Assembly (NCBI RefSeq): GCF_006874645.1
Contig: NZ_CP030082.1
Location: 3,782,001 to 3,846,000, forward strand
DNA length: 64,000 nt
Direction of reading: 5' to 3'
Source: Bdellovibrio sp. ZAP7
GTDB lineage: Bacteria; Bdellovibrionota; Bdellovibrionia; Bdellovibrionales; Bdellovibrionaceae
A program made the position numbers and the translations under genes. The stretch's first letter is position 1; the number at the start of each line of letters is the position of its first letter. The notes beneath the pieces are model-generated. The model was not told the origin of the DNA and made no database searches. It saw only the letters and a list, made by a program, of their open reading frames with translations. This document shows positions 28,009 through 37,427 of this stretch, piece by piece.

Positions 28009-28932
28009 ATGTTTAATTTTAATCACTTGTACTATTTTTACGTGACGGCAAAAATTGGCGGCGTTTCAAACGCTGCTAAATATCTAAGAATTTCCCAGCC
28101 CAGCCTCTCATCCCAATTAAAAATTTTAGAGAGCAATATCGAAGTAAAACTTTTCGAAAAAAAAGGTCGGGTGCTCCAACTTACGTCTGACGGTGAAAAG
28201 ACTTTCGCCTATGCAAAACGCATGTTCGACGTTGCAAACGAATTAGCTGAGTCCTTGAAATCCCCAGGTGAAAAAATGACAGAAAGATTTCACATCGGAA
28301 TTTCTGAACAAGTGGAAAGACCTTTCATTGCAGACATTCTTTCACCAGTTATTCGCGACAACAGAGGAAAAACCAACAAAATCATTTCAATTAGTTCTGC
28401 TCCTGACGAAGATATTTTACAGCTTTTAAGAACCAAAGAAGCAGATCTGATGCTGACAAACAAACCGATTTATGCAGAAGACGTGGTGGAGCTTGCATCC
28501 ATTGCGGCACCTGTGAATTTAATGGTTTCAACTCAACTTTTGAAAACCTTAAAAATGCGCGTTTCGAAAAACACCAGCATACAGGATTTCCTCGCCGCCT
28601 TTCCCGGTGGCTTAGTAATTCCTTCATATAAAATGAAATTGCGCCACGAAACTGATCTATTCATAGAAAACATCAAGACACGCAAAAAGATCTCTTTTGA
28701 ATCTGACATCATGTCGGTAGTCGGCCGTGCCATCGTTGATGGTGCTGGCTGTGGATTCCTGCCGCTACCTTATGTTTTAGAGGAAATAAAAATGGGTCTG
28801 ATCACCGTCATCGGTCCCAAATCAGGTTACTGGAAACACTCCCTGTACATGATCTCTCACAAAGAAGACGACTATGATGCGCTTACAGAAGACATCGTAA
28901 AGCGCTTTAAACAACTGGATAAGTGGAGCTAA
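28009..28932 (+). CDS. LysR-family regulator, NhaR-like
   Basis: The 307-residue protein begins with a winged-helix domain (FNFNHLYYFYVTAKIGGVSNAAKYLRISQPSLSSQLK) close to NhaR in the NHLYYF segment. A ligand-binding domain follows (about 90-300) with only weak similarity to typical LysR effectors. NhaR responds to sodium or alkaline pH; the cue here is unknown. It is divergent to the hibernation/BON pair, its likely target. It overlaps the end of the next minus gene by 4 bp. Confidence 0.87.
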   Translation: MFNFNHLYYFYVTAKIGGVSNAAKYLRISQPSLSSQLKILESNIEVKLFEKKGRVLQLTSDGEKTFAYAKRMFDVANELAESLKSPGEKMTERFHIGISEQVERPFIADILSPVIRDNRGKTNKIISISSAPDEDILQLLRTKEADLMLTNKPIYAEDVVELASIAAPVNLMVSTQLLKTLKMRVSKNTSIQDFLAAFPGGLVIPSYKMKLRHETDLFIENIKTRKKISFESDIMSVVGRAIVDGAGCGFLPLPYVLEEIKMGLITVIGPKSGYWKHSLYMISHKEDDYDALTEDIVKRFKQLDKWS

Positions 28933-29312
28933 TTTCCACCCAGGAGCGTTGCTTTTTGAGCGCGCCTGTTTTGAACTTCGATAACGCAAGAATATGTCGT
29001 GGGACTTTTTGTGCGAAAAACGACAGTCATTTTCCCGTTCACAAATTTATGAAAGTCGGCCGCGGTATCTTTACCCGGAATGATGACCCAGTACTTGCCA
29101 TTCGATTCATCAACAAAGACCCGGTAAAATACGATGTCTCGGATTTTACCGAGAACGGCCGCCAACTCCTGCTCAACGTTCACCGCCTGGCAAAACTCCT
29201 CCGCATAAGATTTCACTTGATGCGATTCGATTTCCAAATAAGTTACACCGATCAAGCATGTGACCAGAAGTATTAAGAAAACAGCGCTAATGACTTTTAG
29301 GGTACGGCTCAC
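28929..29312 (-). CDS. small single-pass membrane protein, unknown function
   Basis: The start is taken as the GTG at 29312, with TGAGG 5 nt upstream; in-frame ATGs farther upstream lack an SD. The 127-residue product has one hydrophobic segment (about 7-27, ISAVFLILLVTCLIGVTYLE) and a C-terminal extracytoplasmic domain of about 95 residues containing YYRVFVDESNGKYWVIIP-like strands. No family recognised. The 3' end overlaps the LysR gene by 4 bp. Confidence 0.6.
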   Translation of the reverse strand: MSRTLKVISAVFLILLVTCLIGVTYLEIESHQVKSYAEEFCQAVNVEQELAAVLGKIRDIVFYRVFVDESNGKYWVIIPGKDTAADFHKFVNGKMTVVFRTKSPTTYSCVIEVQNRRAQKATLLGGN

Positions 29313-29404
29313 AGTAACCTCAGGAAACATCATGTTAAACAGCTGCAAGTTTATTGTTTATAGTAATCGGAAAATGAAATTCGCGGAAGTGTTAATTACA
29401 ACGT

Positions 29405-29443
29405 TACGAAAAAGAAAAAGCCCCCGGGTTTCCCGCGGAGGCT
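29405..29443 (-). terminator. rho-independent terminator of the M28 peptidase gene
   Basis: Read on the minus strand, an imperfect stem AGCCTCCGCGGG/CCCGGGGGCT with an AAA loop is followed by TTTTTCTTTTTCG. It starts 26 bp after the peptidase stop. Confidence 0.75.
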
Positions 29444-29468
29444 TCCGTCATCAATTTGAAATCGAAGC

Positions 29469-30698
29469 CTAGTAAGGCTGACGAGCCGCTGAGTTGGCCA
29501 GATCCATTGCGAACACAACCGCAAGCTTGGAGTACATTGCGGAGTGAGCAAAGTTTGTCTTATCGTTGATCAAATCTTTCGCTGTGTGGATATTTGGATT
29601 ATCCGCACGCATTGTGGATTCAAATGGCATCAATGTTGGGTAACCTTGTCTGAACCAAGAAGCATGGTCACTGCAACCATAACCGCATTGATCATCAACG
29701 ATACGTGCATGCAAGTAAGCTTCGTTCACAGCTCTTAGGTATTCATGCAACCACTTGCTGGTAAAGTCAGTCATATTACCGATTACGAACTCTCCCGCAC
29801 CTGGATACGAAGTCATATCCAACTGAAGAACTGCAACCACATCACGTTTTTCACCTTTATAAGATTTTGCAATTTCCGCAGAACCCAAAAGACCTGATTC
29901 TTCACCCGCGTACCAGAAAAATTCAATAGTACGTTGCGGTTGTTCTTTTTGACTGATGATACGCAAAGTTTCTAGCAAGTTAGCAGAACCAGAAGCATTA
30001 TCGTCAGCGCCCGGAGCTTGCTGACCGCCACCCCATCCTTGATTGATGGAATCCAAGTGACCACCCAAAACCACGATCTCATTTGGACGAGTCGAACCCG
30101 TCAAACGCACACGCACTGATTGTTGTGGAGTGGAATCATGAGAGATCAAAGAAATTTCGTACGGAATGTTGGAGCTTGCAAGCAAAGTCTGCAAACGTCT
30201 TTTCATGTCTTCCACGTGAACATTTGGTGTTTTGCCACGGTTGTAACGGTTTGGATAAGAAGACAACCAAGTTACCCACTCACGCAGGTTTTGTTCGCTA
30301 ACTTCAGCCACAGCTGCTTCGATTTTAGGGCTTTTTTCAACCGCTACGGCTGCAAAAGGGGCTCTTTCGTAAAGGTCGTTTTTAGCTTTGATTTCTGCCA
30401 AAGAACTCAACATTGAAGTAAAATTCAAAGCCTGGAAGTTCTTTTCCGTAGTCAAATCTTCAAAGCCACCGCATTTGCCCACTTTATGAGCGCGCTCTTG
30501 GATTTTTAGTTGCATTTCCGGAGTGATAACCGCATATCCGACACCTACAGATTCTTCTTTAGCCAGGACAGGAATGTCCAAAGCCTTAAGGTCCGCAAGG
30601 TCAGCCAAAATAGGCTTTGTGGAGAAGGTTTCAAGGGACGCTTGGTGAGCGCCAGCTTGCGATGCGACGAGTAAAAGGGCCATCATGGCAGTTTTCAT
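29469..30698 (-). CDS. secreted M28-family zinc aminopeptidase
   Basis: The 409-residue protein has a signal peptide (1-17, SQAGAH) and the M28 metal ligands in order: GGHLDS, GADDNASG, AGEESGLLG, LQLDM and SDHASW. It resembles Vibrio/Aeromonas leucine aminopeptidases, which release N-terminal hydrophobic residues, with a co-catalytic pair of zinc ions. A pro-region of about 120 residues precedes the catalytic domain. For a predator a role in prey-protein digestion is plausible. It has its own terminator. Confidence 0.93.
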   Translation of the reverse strand: MKTAMMALLLVASQAGAHQASLETFSTKPILADLADLKALDIPVLAKEESVGVGYAVITPEMQLKIQERAHKVGKCGGFEDLTTEKNFQALNFTSMLSSLAEIKAKNDLYERAPFAAVAVEKSPKIEAAVAEVSEQNLREWVTWLSSYPNRYNRGKTPNVHVEDMKRRLQTLLASSNIPYEISLISHDSTPQQSVRVRLTGSTRPNEIVVLGGHLDSINQGWGGGQQAPGADDNASGSANLLETLRIISQKEQPQRTIEFFWYAGEESGLLGSAEIAKSYKGEKRDVVAVLQLDMTSYPGAGEFVIGNMTDFTSKWLHEYLRAVNEAYLHARIVDDQCGYGCSDHASWFRQGYPTLMPFESTMRADNPNIHTAKDLINDKTNFAHSAMYSKLAVVFAMDLANSAARQPY

Positions 30699-30806
30699 GG
30701 AATCATTCCTTTGAAATAGATTACTTGGTTACAATGTTAGCTAAGTTGTCCACAACCAGCAAAGATAAATCTTGAACGCGCGAACTTTAGCTATGATGAG
30801 AACACG

Positions 30807-32375
30807 ATGAAAAATGACATTCTGTTGGTCACACTCAATTCCACTTATCAGCATTCCTCTTTCGGTTTGCGCTATTTGTATGCGAATTTAAAAGAACTCC
30901 AAGAGCGCGCATCGATCCTTGAGTTCACTACACAAAAAGATCCGCGTGACATCGCCGAACAACTTTTAAAACTCAACCCTAAGATCATCGGACTTGGCGT
31001 ATATATTTGGAATGCCAACGAAAGTTACGAACTGGTGAGTCTTATCAAACGCATCAGTCCCGAGACGATTGTGGTGCTGGGCGGCCCCGAAGTAACCCAC
31101 GAAAGTGAGACACAAGCGATCTGCAACACGGCTGACTTCACGTTCAAGGGTGAGGCAGATTTCTTGTTCTATGAGTTTTGTCACAAGTATTTTTCGACAG
31201 GTGATTTGCCTCAAGAAAAGTACATTAAGGGTCCACTTCCAGAAATAAAAAATATCGCATCGCCGTATAGTTTTTATTCCGACGAGGATATCAAGAACCG
31301 TGTTCTTTATGTTGAGGTGTCTCGCGGTTGTCCGTATCGCTGTGAATACTGCCTGTCGTCCTTGGATAAATCCGTACGTAACTTTGAGATCACGACGTTC
31401 CTGGCGGATATGCAAATCCTGTTAGATCGTGGTGCTCGTCAGTTCAAATTCATCGATCGCACGTTTAACTTAAGTCCCACTATCTGCACCCAGATTCTTA
31501 ACTTTTTCCTAGAGCGCATTGAGCTGGGACTGTTTTTGCATTTCGAAATGGTACCGGATCGCCTGCCCACAGAAATCCGCGAGCTGATTAAAAAATTCCC
31601 TCATGGTTCTTTGCAATTTGAAATCGGTATTCAAACCTGGAATGTCGACGTCGCGAGACTTGTCAGCCGCCGAAATGATTTAGCGAAAGTTAAAGAGAAC
31701 TTTAAATTCCTAGCGGAAGAAACGGGTATTCACTCTCACGCGGATCTTATCGTGGGTCTTCCAGGCGAGGATATTGAAAGCTTCGCCAAGGGCTTTGATA
31801 CGTTGGCAGAGCTTCGTCCTGATGAAATCCAGGTGGGTATCTTGAAACGCCTGAAAGGCGCACCTATTTCCCGTCACGATAAAGAATGGGAAATGGTTTA
31901 TTCAGAACATCCACCCTTCCAAATCCTGCGCACGAAAATGATGGATTTCCAAACGATGCAAAAAATGAATCGCTTTGCAAAGTATTGGGACTTGTTTGCG
32001 AACAGCGGTAACTTTAAAAATTTCGTGGCGGCGATCAAAAGCCGTTCTGAACTGGCTGAACACAAATCATTCTTTTGGGAATATTTTGCGTTTACTGAAT
32101 ACATGTCAGCACGTCATGCACAGTCTTTCGGAATTTCGTTGATCAACTTGGTGGAATCGGCTTTGGTTTATTTGACGGATCATCTGCACTGGCCCCATGA
32201 AGAGGCAAGACAGCTTTTGATTTCAGATTATATGGCGCCTGGCACTCGTGAACTTCCAAAAGTTTTAAAGGTTTATCCAGAGCCTAAGCAAAAAGGTCTG
32301 TCACCTGAGATGAGAAACAACCTGCCTAAAAGGCAACAGAGACATCTTGTAAAATCGGAGACTCAGTCTTCTTAG
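30807..32375 (+). CDS. B12-binding-domain radical SAM protein (DUF4080-type)
   Basis: The 522-residue protein begins with a cobalamin-binding-like Rossmann domain (residues 4-130: ILLVTLNSTYQHSSFGLRYL, then IVVLGGPEV). The radical SAM core has SRGCPYRCEYC with Cys175, Cys179 and Cys182 and an FEIGIQTWN motif. A C-terminal DUF4080-like region follows. The classic B12-ligand DxHxxG is not obvious, so B12 may not be bound. The reaction is unknown. The last 50 bp overlap a convergent membrane-protein gene. Confidence 0.87.
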   Translation: MKNDILLVTLNSTYQHSSFGLRYLYANLKELQERASILEFTTQKDPRDIAEQLLKLNPKIIGLGVYIWNANESYELVSLIKRISPETIVVLGGPEVTHESETQAICNTADFTFKGEADFLFYEFCHKYFSTGDLPQEKYIKGPLPEIKNIASPYSFYSDEDIKNRVLYVEVSRGCPYRCEYCLSSLDKSVRNFEITTFLADMQILLDRGARQFKFIDRTFNLSPTICTQILNFFLERIELGLFLHFEMVPDRLPTEIRELIKKFPHGSLQFEIGIQTWNVDVARLVSRRNDLAKVKENFKFLAEETGIHSHADLIVGLPGEDIESFAKGFDTLAELRPDEIQVGILKRLKGAPISRHDKEWEMVYSEHPPFQILRTKMMDFQTMQKMNRFAKYWDLFANSGNFKNFVAAIKSRSELAEHKSFFWEYFAFTEYMSARHAQSFGISLINLVESALVYLTDHLHWPHEEARQLLISDYMAPGTRELPKVLKVYPEPKQKGLSPEMRNNLPKRQQRHLVKSETQSS

Positions 32376-32835
32376 TGAGGACTGAGGCGATCATAAAGCT
32401 AAATCCTGCAACCAGCAGGGCACATCGCCAGTACATCAAATTCAGCCACTGCAAGCGCACGCTCTCCCAATCATTGGGAGGGCCTTGAAACTGCCACATA
32501 TGAATCACGCGGTTTAAAGGCATATTCCCCGTCCACGTCATCACCAGCTCATCGGCCACACAAAGCATCGCAAATAAAACCAAAAAGAATTCAACCCGCT
32601 GCCACTGACGGCGCATCACAATTAAATGCACTGAAAGCTTAAACACTACCACCAGACACAATAACGGTGTCCAAGACAGAAATGATCGCTGCATTGATTG
32701 GTGAAAAGCGATGTAAGAAGACGCTGACAGCTTTTCCATTACCGGCCCCATGCCAATGACAAACGCAAAGGCATTGCCCGCAAGCAGCCCGATCAAGAGC
32801 AAGCTTGTGTACTTCAAGAATTGGTTAAGTTTCAT
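32326..32835 (-). CDS. small integral membrane protein (DUF1772-like)
   Basis: A 169-residue protein with four hydrophobic segments and conserved-looking polar residues between them, e.g. WTGNMPLNRVIHMW near residue 100 and PPNDWESVRLQWLNLMYWR. This pattern (NVPLNN...W) resembles DUF1772/anthrone-oxygenase-like proteins. Its function is unknown. The 3' end overlaps the convergent radical SAM gene by 50 bp. Confidence 0.65.
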   Translation of the reverse strand: MKLNQFLKYTSLLLIGLLAGNAFAFVIGMGPVMEKLSASSYIAFHQSMQRSFLSWTPLLCLVVVFKLSVHLIVMRRQWQRVEFFLVLFAMLCVADELVMTWTGNMPLNRVIHMWQFQGPPNDWESVRLQWLNLMYWRCALLVAGFSFMIASVLTKKTESPILQDVSVAF

Positions 32836-32894
32836 ATAGTGCTACTTATACGCTCCCCAAACAGAAACTCACGTTTCAATTTCTTCACATAACA

Positions 32895-33674
32895 TCAATG
32901 CTCGCGGAATTTTTTAGCGTAGCCCGTGTACGAAACGTGTTTTGATTTGCACCAGGTAAATTGAAAGGTCTGATGAAGCTCGCGGTTTCTTAAAAGATTC
33001 CAAGTGCTCCTCTGAAAAATCACGGGACGAAGCCCGCGCATTGCTTGTATTTCAAGATCAAATTCTTCCAGCCACAATTGCACTTCTTCGGGCTTTCGAA
33101 AAAGACGATACTCGAAATATTTCTCGGGCGTGTGATTTAGGAACCATTTCATGAACTTATTCATCCATAAGTATGAAACTAAAGTTTTGTTTATAGTGCG
33201 AAAAAAGAAAATGCCCCCAGGACGCAACACCCGGCTCATTTCTGAAATAATCTTCTCAGGGTCAGAAACATGCTCGAAAAGATCCATGGCGACCACAACG
33301 TCAAAGCTTTCATTGGGAAAGGGCATACGGTAAGCATCGCCTTCGACATACTTCACGCGCCCGGTGACATCCATCATTTGGGCGACACGTAAGCTCGTGC
33401 GGGAAATATCCATTCCCGTCACATCGTGACCCACTTTAGCGGCAGCGTTCGAAAAAAATCCCGCACCGCTGCCCACATCTAAAATCTCGGCATGAAAGCC
33501 GATGTATTTACGAATTTCTCCTAGAATCCAGGCAAGCTGCGCATTGGTCTCCAAGCGAAGCAAAGCCATGGGTCCCTTATTCGAAGAATACCACTCCTTG
33601 GCAAGCTCATGATAAAGCTCACTCCTGTCCACTTCCTGCTCTTCGAATTTCTGCAGTTCGATTTCTTCATCCAC
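32895..33674 (-). CDS. UbiG-like SAM-dependent O-methyltransferase
   Basis: The 259-residue class I methyltransferase has motif I EILDVGSGAGFFSNAAA, DISRTSLRVAQ and MDLFEHVSDPEKIISEMSRVL. The N-terminal LAKEWYSSNKGPMALLRLETN and overall layout resemble UbiG (3-demethylubiquinone O-methyltransferase) and related S-adenosylmethionine:hydroxyquinol enzymes. Whether this genome makes ubiquinone cannot be seen here; a menaquinone-independent substrate is equally possible. Confidence 0.78.
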   Translation of the reverse strand: MDEEIELQKFEEQEVDRSELYHELAKEWYSSNKGPMALLRLETNAQLAWILGEIRKYIGFHAEILDVGSGAGFFSNAAAKVGHDVTGMDISRTSLRVAQMMDVTGRVKYVEGDAYRMPFPNESFDVVVAMDLFEHVSDPEKIISEMSRVLRPGGIFFFRTINKTLVSYLWMNKFMKWFLNHTPEKYFEYRLFRKPEEVQLWLEEFDLEIQAMRGLRPVIFQRSTWNLLRNRELHQTFQFTWCKSKHVSYTGYAKKFREH

Positions 33675-33785
33675 TCTTTCAAACTAACAAGGAGAGTGAG
33701 CCAACGACGAATCCTGCGAAGTCTAGTGATAATAATCAATCAACAACCTCGACAACACGTCGAAGGCCTGGCTACAATGAGGGAC

Positions 33786-34157
33786 ATGGATATTATTGAA
33801 GTAGTCTGCCGTATTATTTTCGGTTTACAAATGGCCTTTTGGGGCTTGAACGGCTTCTTTAACTGGGTGACAATTCCACCCTCGCCACCGGTCATTGAAA
33901 ATTTCGTTGAGGCTTGCGTTGAAACACGCTTTATTATGCCAACCACAAAGGTGATTGAAATCGTATCGGGGATGCTGTTGGTTCTGGGAGTCGCGGTAAA
34001 CTTAAACCTGATGCTTTTTGCACCGATCGTTTTTGTGATTACCTTCCTGCACTTGCTTCATAATCCCAAACCTTGGAGCGTCGTTGTTCCTATTACTCTG
34101 CCATTTGCAGTGGTGATTGGATTTCATCTGCCCGCATTGTTTGCCGGAAACTTTTAA
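33786..34157 (+). CDS. small membrane protein (DoxX-like)
   Basis: A 123-residue protein with about four hydrophobic segments, opening IIEVVCRIIFGLQMAFWGLNGFFNW. The pattern IFG...GLNGF resembles DoxX-like proteins. The ATG at 33786 is selected because the membrane domain begins there; ATG 33777 is an alternative, and the SD is weak for both. The frame upstream is antisense to the methyltransferase gene. The stop overlaps the stop of the convergent DUF1304-like gene. Confidence 0.65.
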   Translation: MDIIEVVCRIIFGLQMAFWGLNGFFNWVTIPPSPPVIENFVEACVETRFIMPTTKVIEIVSGMLLVLGVAVNLNLMLFAPIVFVITFLHLLHNPKPWSVVVPITLPFAVVIGFHLPALFAGNF

Positions 34158-34510
34158 AGCAAAGCAATCACCGCCAGAATCGCTGGCAACGCCTGAATAA
34201 AGAAAATACGACGACTGACACTGTAGGCACCGTAAAACCCTGCGATGATCACGCAGACCAGGAAGAACATTTTAATCTGATAGGCAAAGACTTCATTGGA
34301 TTGAAACAGACCCCAAAGCAGTCCGGCTCCTAGAAATCCATTGTATAAACCCTGGTTGGCAGCCAGAACGGCCGTAGTTTGAGCTTTTTCGAAAGTATTT
34401 CTGAAAACCTTCAGGCCTGTCGGTTGAGTCCACAAATACATCTCCAAATACATGAAGATAAAATGTTGAACTGCAACTATTGCAACTAACGTCAGGCCCA
34501 AAACTCTCAT
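34154..34510 (-). CDS. DUF1304-family membrane protein
   Basis: A 118-residue four-helix membrane protein. QHFIFMYLEMYLWTQPTGLKVFRNT, AANQGLYNGFLGAGLLWG and the C-terminal GAYSVSRRIFFIQALPA match the DUF1304 family; the function of that family is unknown. The gene abuts the start of its 5' neighbour, the CBS protein gene (stop at 34511), so the two are likely co-transcribed. Confidence 0.85.
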   Translation of the reverse strand: MRVLGLTLVAIVAVQHFIFMYLEMYLWTQPTGLKVFRNTFEKAQTTAVLAANQGLYNGFLGAGLLWGLFQSNEVFAYQIKMFFLVCVIIAGFYGAYSVSRRIFFIQALPAILAVIALL

Positions 34511-34975
34511 CTATATACCCGTCTGGGAGATCTTATAGGCGATCTCATCTAAGCTTTCGATATCAAACAATGTCGAAAGCGTTTGTTTTCTTGGAACTTT
34601 ATCTAAACTCTGCGCCAGCAATCGCAATAAGTCATCAGTTGTTACGATGCCGATTAATTGGTTCTCTTCATCCCCAACCAAAATGGAGCTGATTTTCAGA
34701 TCCAGCATTTTTTCAATGGCAGAATGTAAAGGCAAATCATGGGCCATCCACACCACAGGGCGAGACATAAAGTCTTCGACTCGGGAATGGTAAGAATTGG
34801 CGTTTTTTAGAAGATCTCGTTGAGACAGGACGCCAACAATTTGTTCGTCCGTATCGAGGACTGGTAGGTGTCGAATTTGATTTCGCTCCATCACCTGTCT
34901 TGCATCGGCCAGAGTTGTTCCGACCGAAACCGTGATAACATTATTGGACATGACATCGCGAGCGAGTTTAGCCAT
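34511..34975 (-). CDS. CBS-domain pair protein
   Basis: The 154-residue protein consists of two CBS domains (about 6-60 and 70-125): MSNNVITVSVGTTLADARQVMERNQIRHLPVLD...GVLSQRDLL, then VEDFMSRPVVWMAHDLPLHSAIEKMLDLKISSILVGDE...GIVTTDDLL. Such pairs bind adenosyl compounds and act as energy sensors. No effector domain is fused. It is 27 bp downstream of trpS on the same strand. Confidence 0.9.
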   Translation of the reverse strand: MAKLARDVMSNNVITVSVGTTLADARQVMERNQIRHLPVLDTDEQIVGVLSQRDLLKNANSYHSRVEDFMSRPVVWMAHDLPLHSAIEKMLDLKISSILVGDEENQLIGIVTTDDLLRLLAQSLDKVPRKQTLSTLFDIESLDEIAYKISQTGI

Positions 34976-35002
34976 AAGGGGCTCCTTTGCAGGTCATCCC
35001 CT

Positions 35003-35998
35003 TTAGTACACAATACCCATCGCCTTTTTAACATCAGAAAGAGTTTGTGCTGCAACAGTGCGAGCGGCATCTGTGCCAGTACGCAAGATTTCGCGCACAT
35101 AACCCATGTCTTTTGCGAATTCTTCACGACGTTGGCGCATCGGACCAATTTTGGCTTCCAAAATTTCCAGAATACGCTTTTTAAGGACGCCATCCCCCAA
35201 ACCACCACGACGGTAGTGTTCTTTCAAAGCTTCCACTTCTGCCTGGTTTGGATCAAAAATATCGAGGAATGCAAATGGAACGTGTCCTTCAACTGTACCG
35301 GGATCTTCCACTTTCAAGTGATTTGGATCTGTGTACATCGCATTTACTTTTTTCTTAAGTTCATTTGGAGTATCGCCCAAATAAATGGCGTTACCCAAAG
35401 ACTTGGACATTTTTGCCTTACCGTCGATACCAGTCAGGCGGCCGGTTGTACCGATCATTGCTTTCGTATCGTGGAAAATTTCTGTTTTATACAAGTGATT
35501 GAATCTGCGTCCGATCTCATTTGTTTGCTCGATCATAGGTTGTTGGTCTTCACCAACTGGAACCAAGTCAGCTTTGAAAGCCAAGATGTCTGCCGCTTGA
35601 GAAACCGGGTAAGTGAAGAAACCCGCTGGGATGGAATCCTTCATGTTCTTTTGACGGATTTCATCTTTCAAAGTTGGATTTCTTTCCAAACGAGCAACCG
35701 TCACCAAGTTCATGAAATAAAACGTTAGTTCAAAAAGCTCAGGAACTTGCGATTGAATAAAGATCGTACTTTGCTTTGGATCGATGCCCACCGCCAAGTA
35801 GTCAAGTGCAACCTGCTCAACGTTCTTCCGAACGTGCTCTGGGTTTTCGTAGTAATCCGTCAATGCTTGTGCATCGGCGATCAAAACGTACTGATTGTAT
35901 TCGGATTGCAATTTCACGCGATTTTGCAAAGAGCCGACATAGTGTCCAAGATGTAAAGGGCCCGTGGGGCGATCGCCCGTCAAAATGATCTTTTTCAT
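35003..35998 (-). CDS. trpS: tryptophanyl-tRNA synthetase
   Basis: Charges tRNA-Trp. The 331-residue class I synthetase has the HIGH-type motif [10 protein letters not shown] (14-23) and KMSKSLGN, plus the [19 protein letters not shown] region for tryptophan and ATP. Length is normal for bacterial TrpS. ATG is at 35998 ([13 protein letters not shown]). Confidence 0.96.
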   Translation of the reverse strand: MKKIILTGDRPTGPLHLGHYVGSLQNRVKLQSEYNQYVLIADAQALTDYYENPEHVRKNVEQVALDYLAVGIDPKQSTIFIQSQVPELFELTFYFMNLVTVARLERNPTLKDEIRQKNMKDSIPAGFFTYPVSQAADILAFKADLVPVGEDQQPMIEQTNEIGRRFNHLYKTEIFHDTKAMIGTTGRLTGIDGKAKMSKSLGNAIYLGDTPNELKKKVNAMYTDPNHLKVEDPGTVEGHVPFAFLDIFDPNQAEVEALKEHYRRGGLGDGVLKKRILEILEAKIGPMRQRREEFAKDMGYVREILRTGTDAARTVAAQTLSDVKKAMGIVY

Positions 35999-36008
35999 GC
36001 CCCCATAT

Positions 36009-37397
36009 TTACCCTAACTTGGGCTTCTGGACAAGCGGACGTGCAAGATGCCGCGCAAATTGCTTCATCACCCACAGATGAACATAGGCCTGCGTCACTT
36101 TATAGAAATACCAGGGCAGCCTTGGCCTGAAATCATGAATCGCCGCCAGACATGCGGTTCCCCCCAGAACTTCACGAAACTCAAGCCGTCCACGGCCGCT
36201 CTTTTTAGAAAATAGCCCTCCCCGAACATAGAAAAGCTCGCGATGTCCCCAGCTGCGATCCGGAGAATACTCCAAAACCAAAAGACGAATGTAAGGAAAA
36301 CGATTGCAGAAATAGACCCAGCGGTCTTTAACTTCCACCTTCATCACCCGCGGCCGCATCACAGGCAGATACGCCATGTACTCCAATGCCACATCCCTCG
36401 CAGTCCATCCCGGCGGCAAAGGAATTCTTTGCACTGAGCGAACTTCGTGTTTTGCATCCCGTGCAGCCTGAAAGGCATGTGGCCTTTTCGCATCCGAATA
36501 GTTCTCAATAGCAAGTTTCAAAGCTTCGCCGATTCCCATGAATTGATGGCCCGGAATTTCCAATCGATGATCTTCACGTACCAACAGTGGATTGCGCAGG
36601 CTTTCAATCAAGGGATTGATCAAGTTTTTGGGAGCGCTAGTAACCAAGCGAACCCAAAGGGCCGAAAGATGCGGAGTTAAAAACGGAACTTTCCATAGGG
36701 TTCGTCTAAGTCCCATTAGATCTGCCACCCTTAACATCATTTCACTGTAGCTTAAGACATTGGGGCCGCCCAAATCATAAATCTTATTATCGGTTGCAGG
36801 ATTTTCCATACAGTAACGAATACTTTTAAGCACATCATCCAACGCCACTGGTTGGCTCGCGGTCGACGTCCACTGAGGGCATATCATGACCGGCAGCCTT
36901 TGCACCAAGCGGGTCATGATCTGAAAAGATGATCCATTTGAACCAATGATTAAAGCAGCTCTAAGAATTGTGGTCGGAATATCGCTGGTTAAAAAAACGC
37001 TTTCAACTTCGCGACGACTTTGCAGATGTGCCGACAGGTTATTACTGTCATCAGGAATCAAACCCCCGACATAAATGATTTTCTTAACTTTGTTTTTCTG
37101 AGCGGCTCTAAGAAAATTATCCGCTACAATCAAATCGAAATCTTCAAAAGACCCTTGAGATAAATGCGCTGACGGCTGCATCGAGTGCACCAGATAAACC
37201 GCGATTTCCGCACCTTCCAACGCTTTCTCTGCGTCCAAGAGGCTAAAGAGATCGCAATTACGCCACTCGCAGGAAGAATGTTCCTCGGAATGAGTGTGCT
37301 GTGAGCGACTTAAGCCCACGATGGAATAAGATCCTTTTAGATTTGCGACCAGAGCTTTACCAATGAATCCACTGGCGCCGGCAATAGCAACTCGCAT
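36009..37397 (-). CDS. NAD(P)-binding SDR-like protein with DUF2867 C-terminal domain
   Basis: The 462-residue protein has an atypical SDR Rossmann fold at the N terminus ([18 protein letters not shown]), with no complete YxxxK. A C-terminal DUF2867-like region (about 310-455) follows, with [17 protein letters not shown] and [22 protein letters not shown]. This is the YbjT-type architecture of membrane-associated proteins of unknown reaction. It lies just upstream of trpS on the same strand (10 bp gap). Confidence 0.82.
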   Translation of the reverse strand: MRVAIAGASGFIGKALVANLKGSYSIVGLSRSQHTHSEEHSSCEWRNCDLFSLLDAEKALEGAEIAVYLVHSMQPSAHLSQGSFEDFDLIVADNFLRAAQKNKVKKIIYVGGLIPDDSNNLSAHLQSRREVESVFLTSDIPTTILRAALIIGSNGSSFQIMTRLVQRLPVMICPQWTSTASQPVALDDVLKSIRYCMENPATDNKIYDLGGPNVLSYSEMMLRVADLMGLRRTLWKVPFLTPHLSALWVRLVTSAPKNLINPLIESLRNPLLVREDHRLEIPGHQFMGIGEALKLAIENYSDAKRPHAFQAARDAKHEVRSVQRIPLPPGWTARDVALEYMAYLPVMRPRVMKVEVKDRWVYFCNRFPYIRLLVLEYSPDRSWGHRELFYVRGGLFSKKSGRGRLEFREVLGGTACLAAIHDFRPRLPWYFYKVTQAYVHLWVMKQFARHLARPLVQKPKLG

Positions 37398-37427
37398 GAA
37401 TGCCTCCGGAAGATTTTGACGGAAATA

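Noticed and set aside
27808-28026. 72-codon minus-strand frame between HPF and LysR genes
   Set aside because: It overlaps the LysR start, has no SD, and lies over the likely divergent promoter/operator region.
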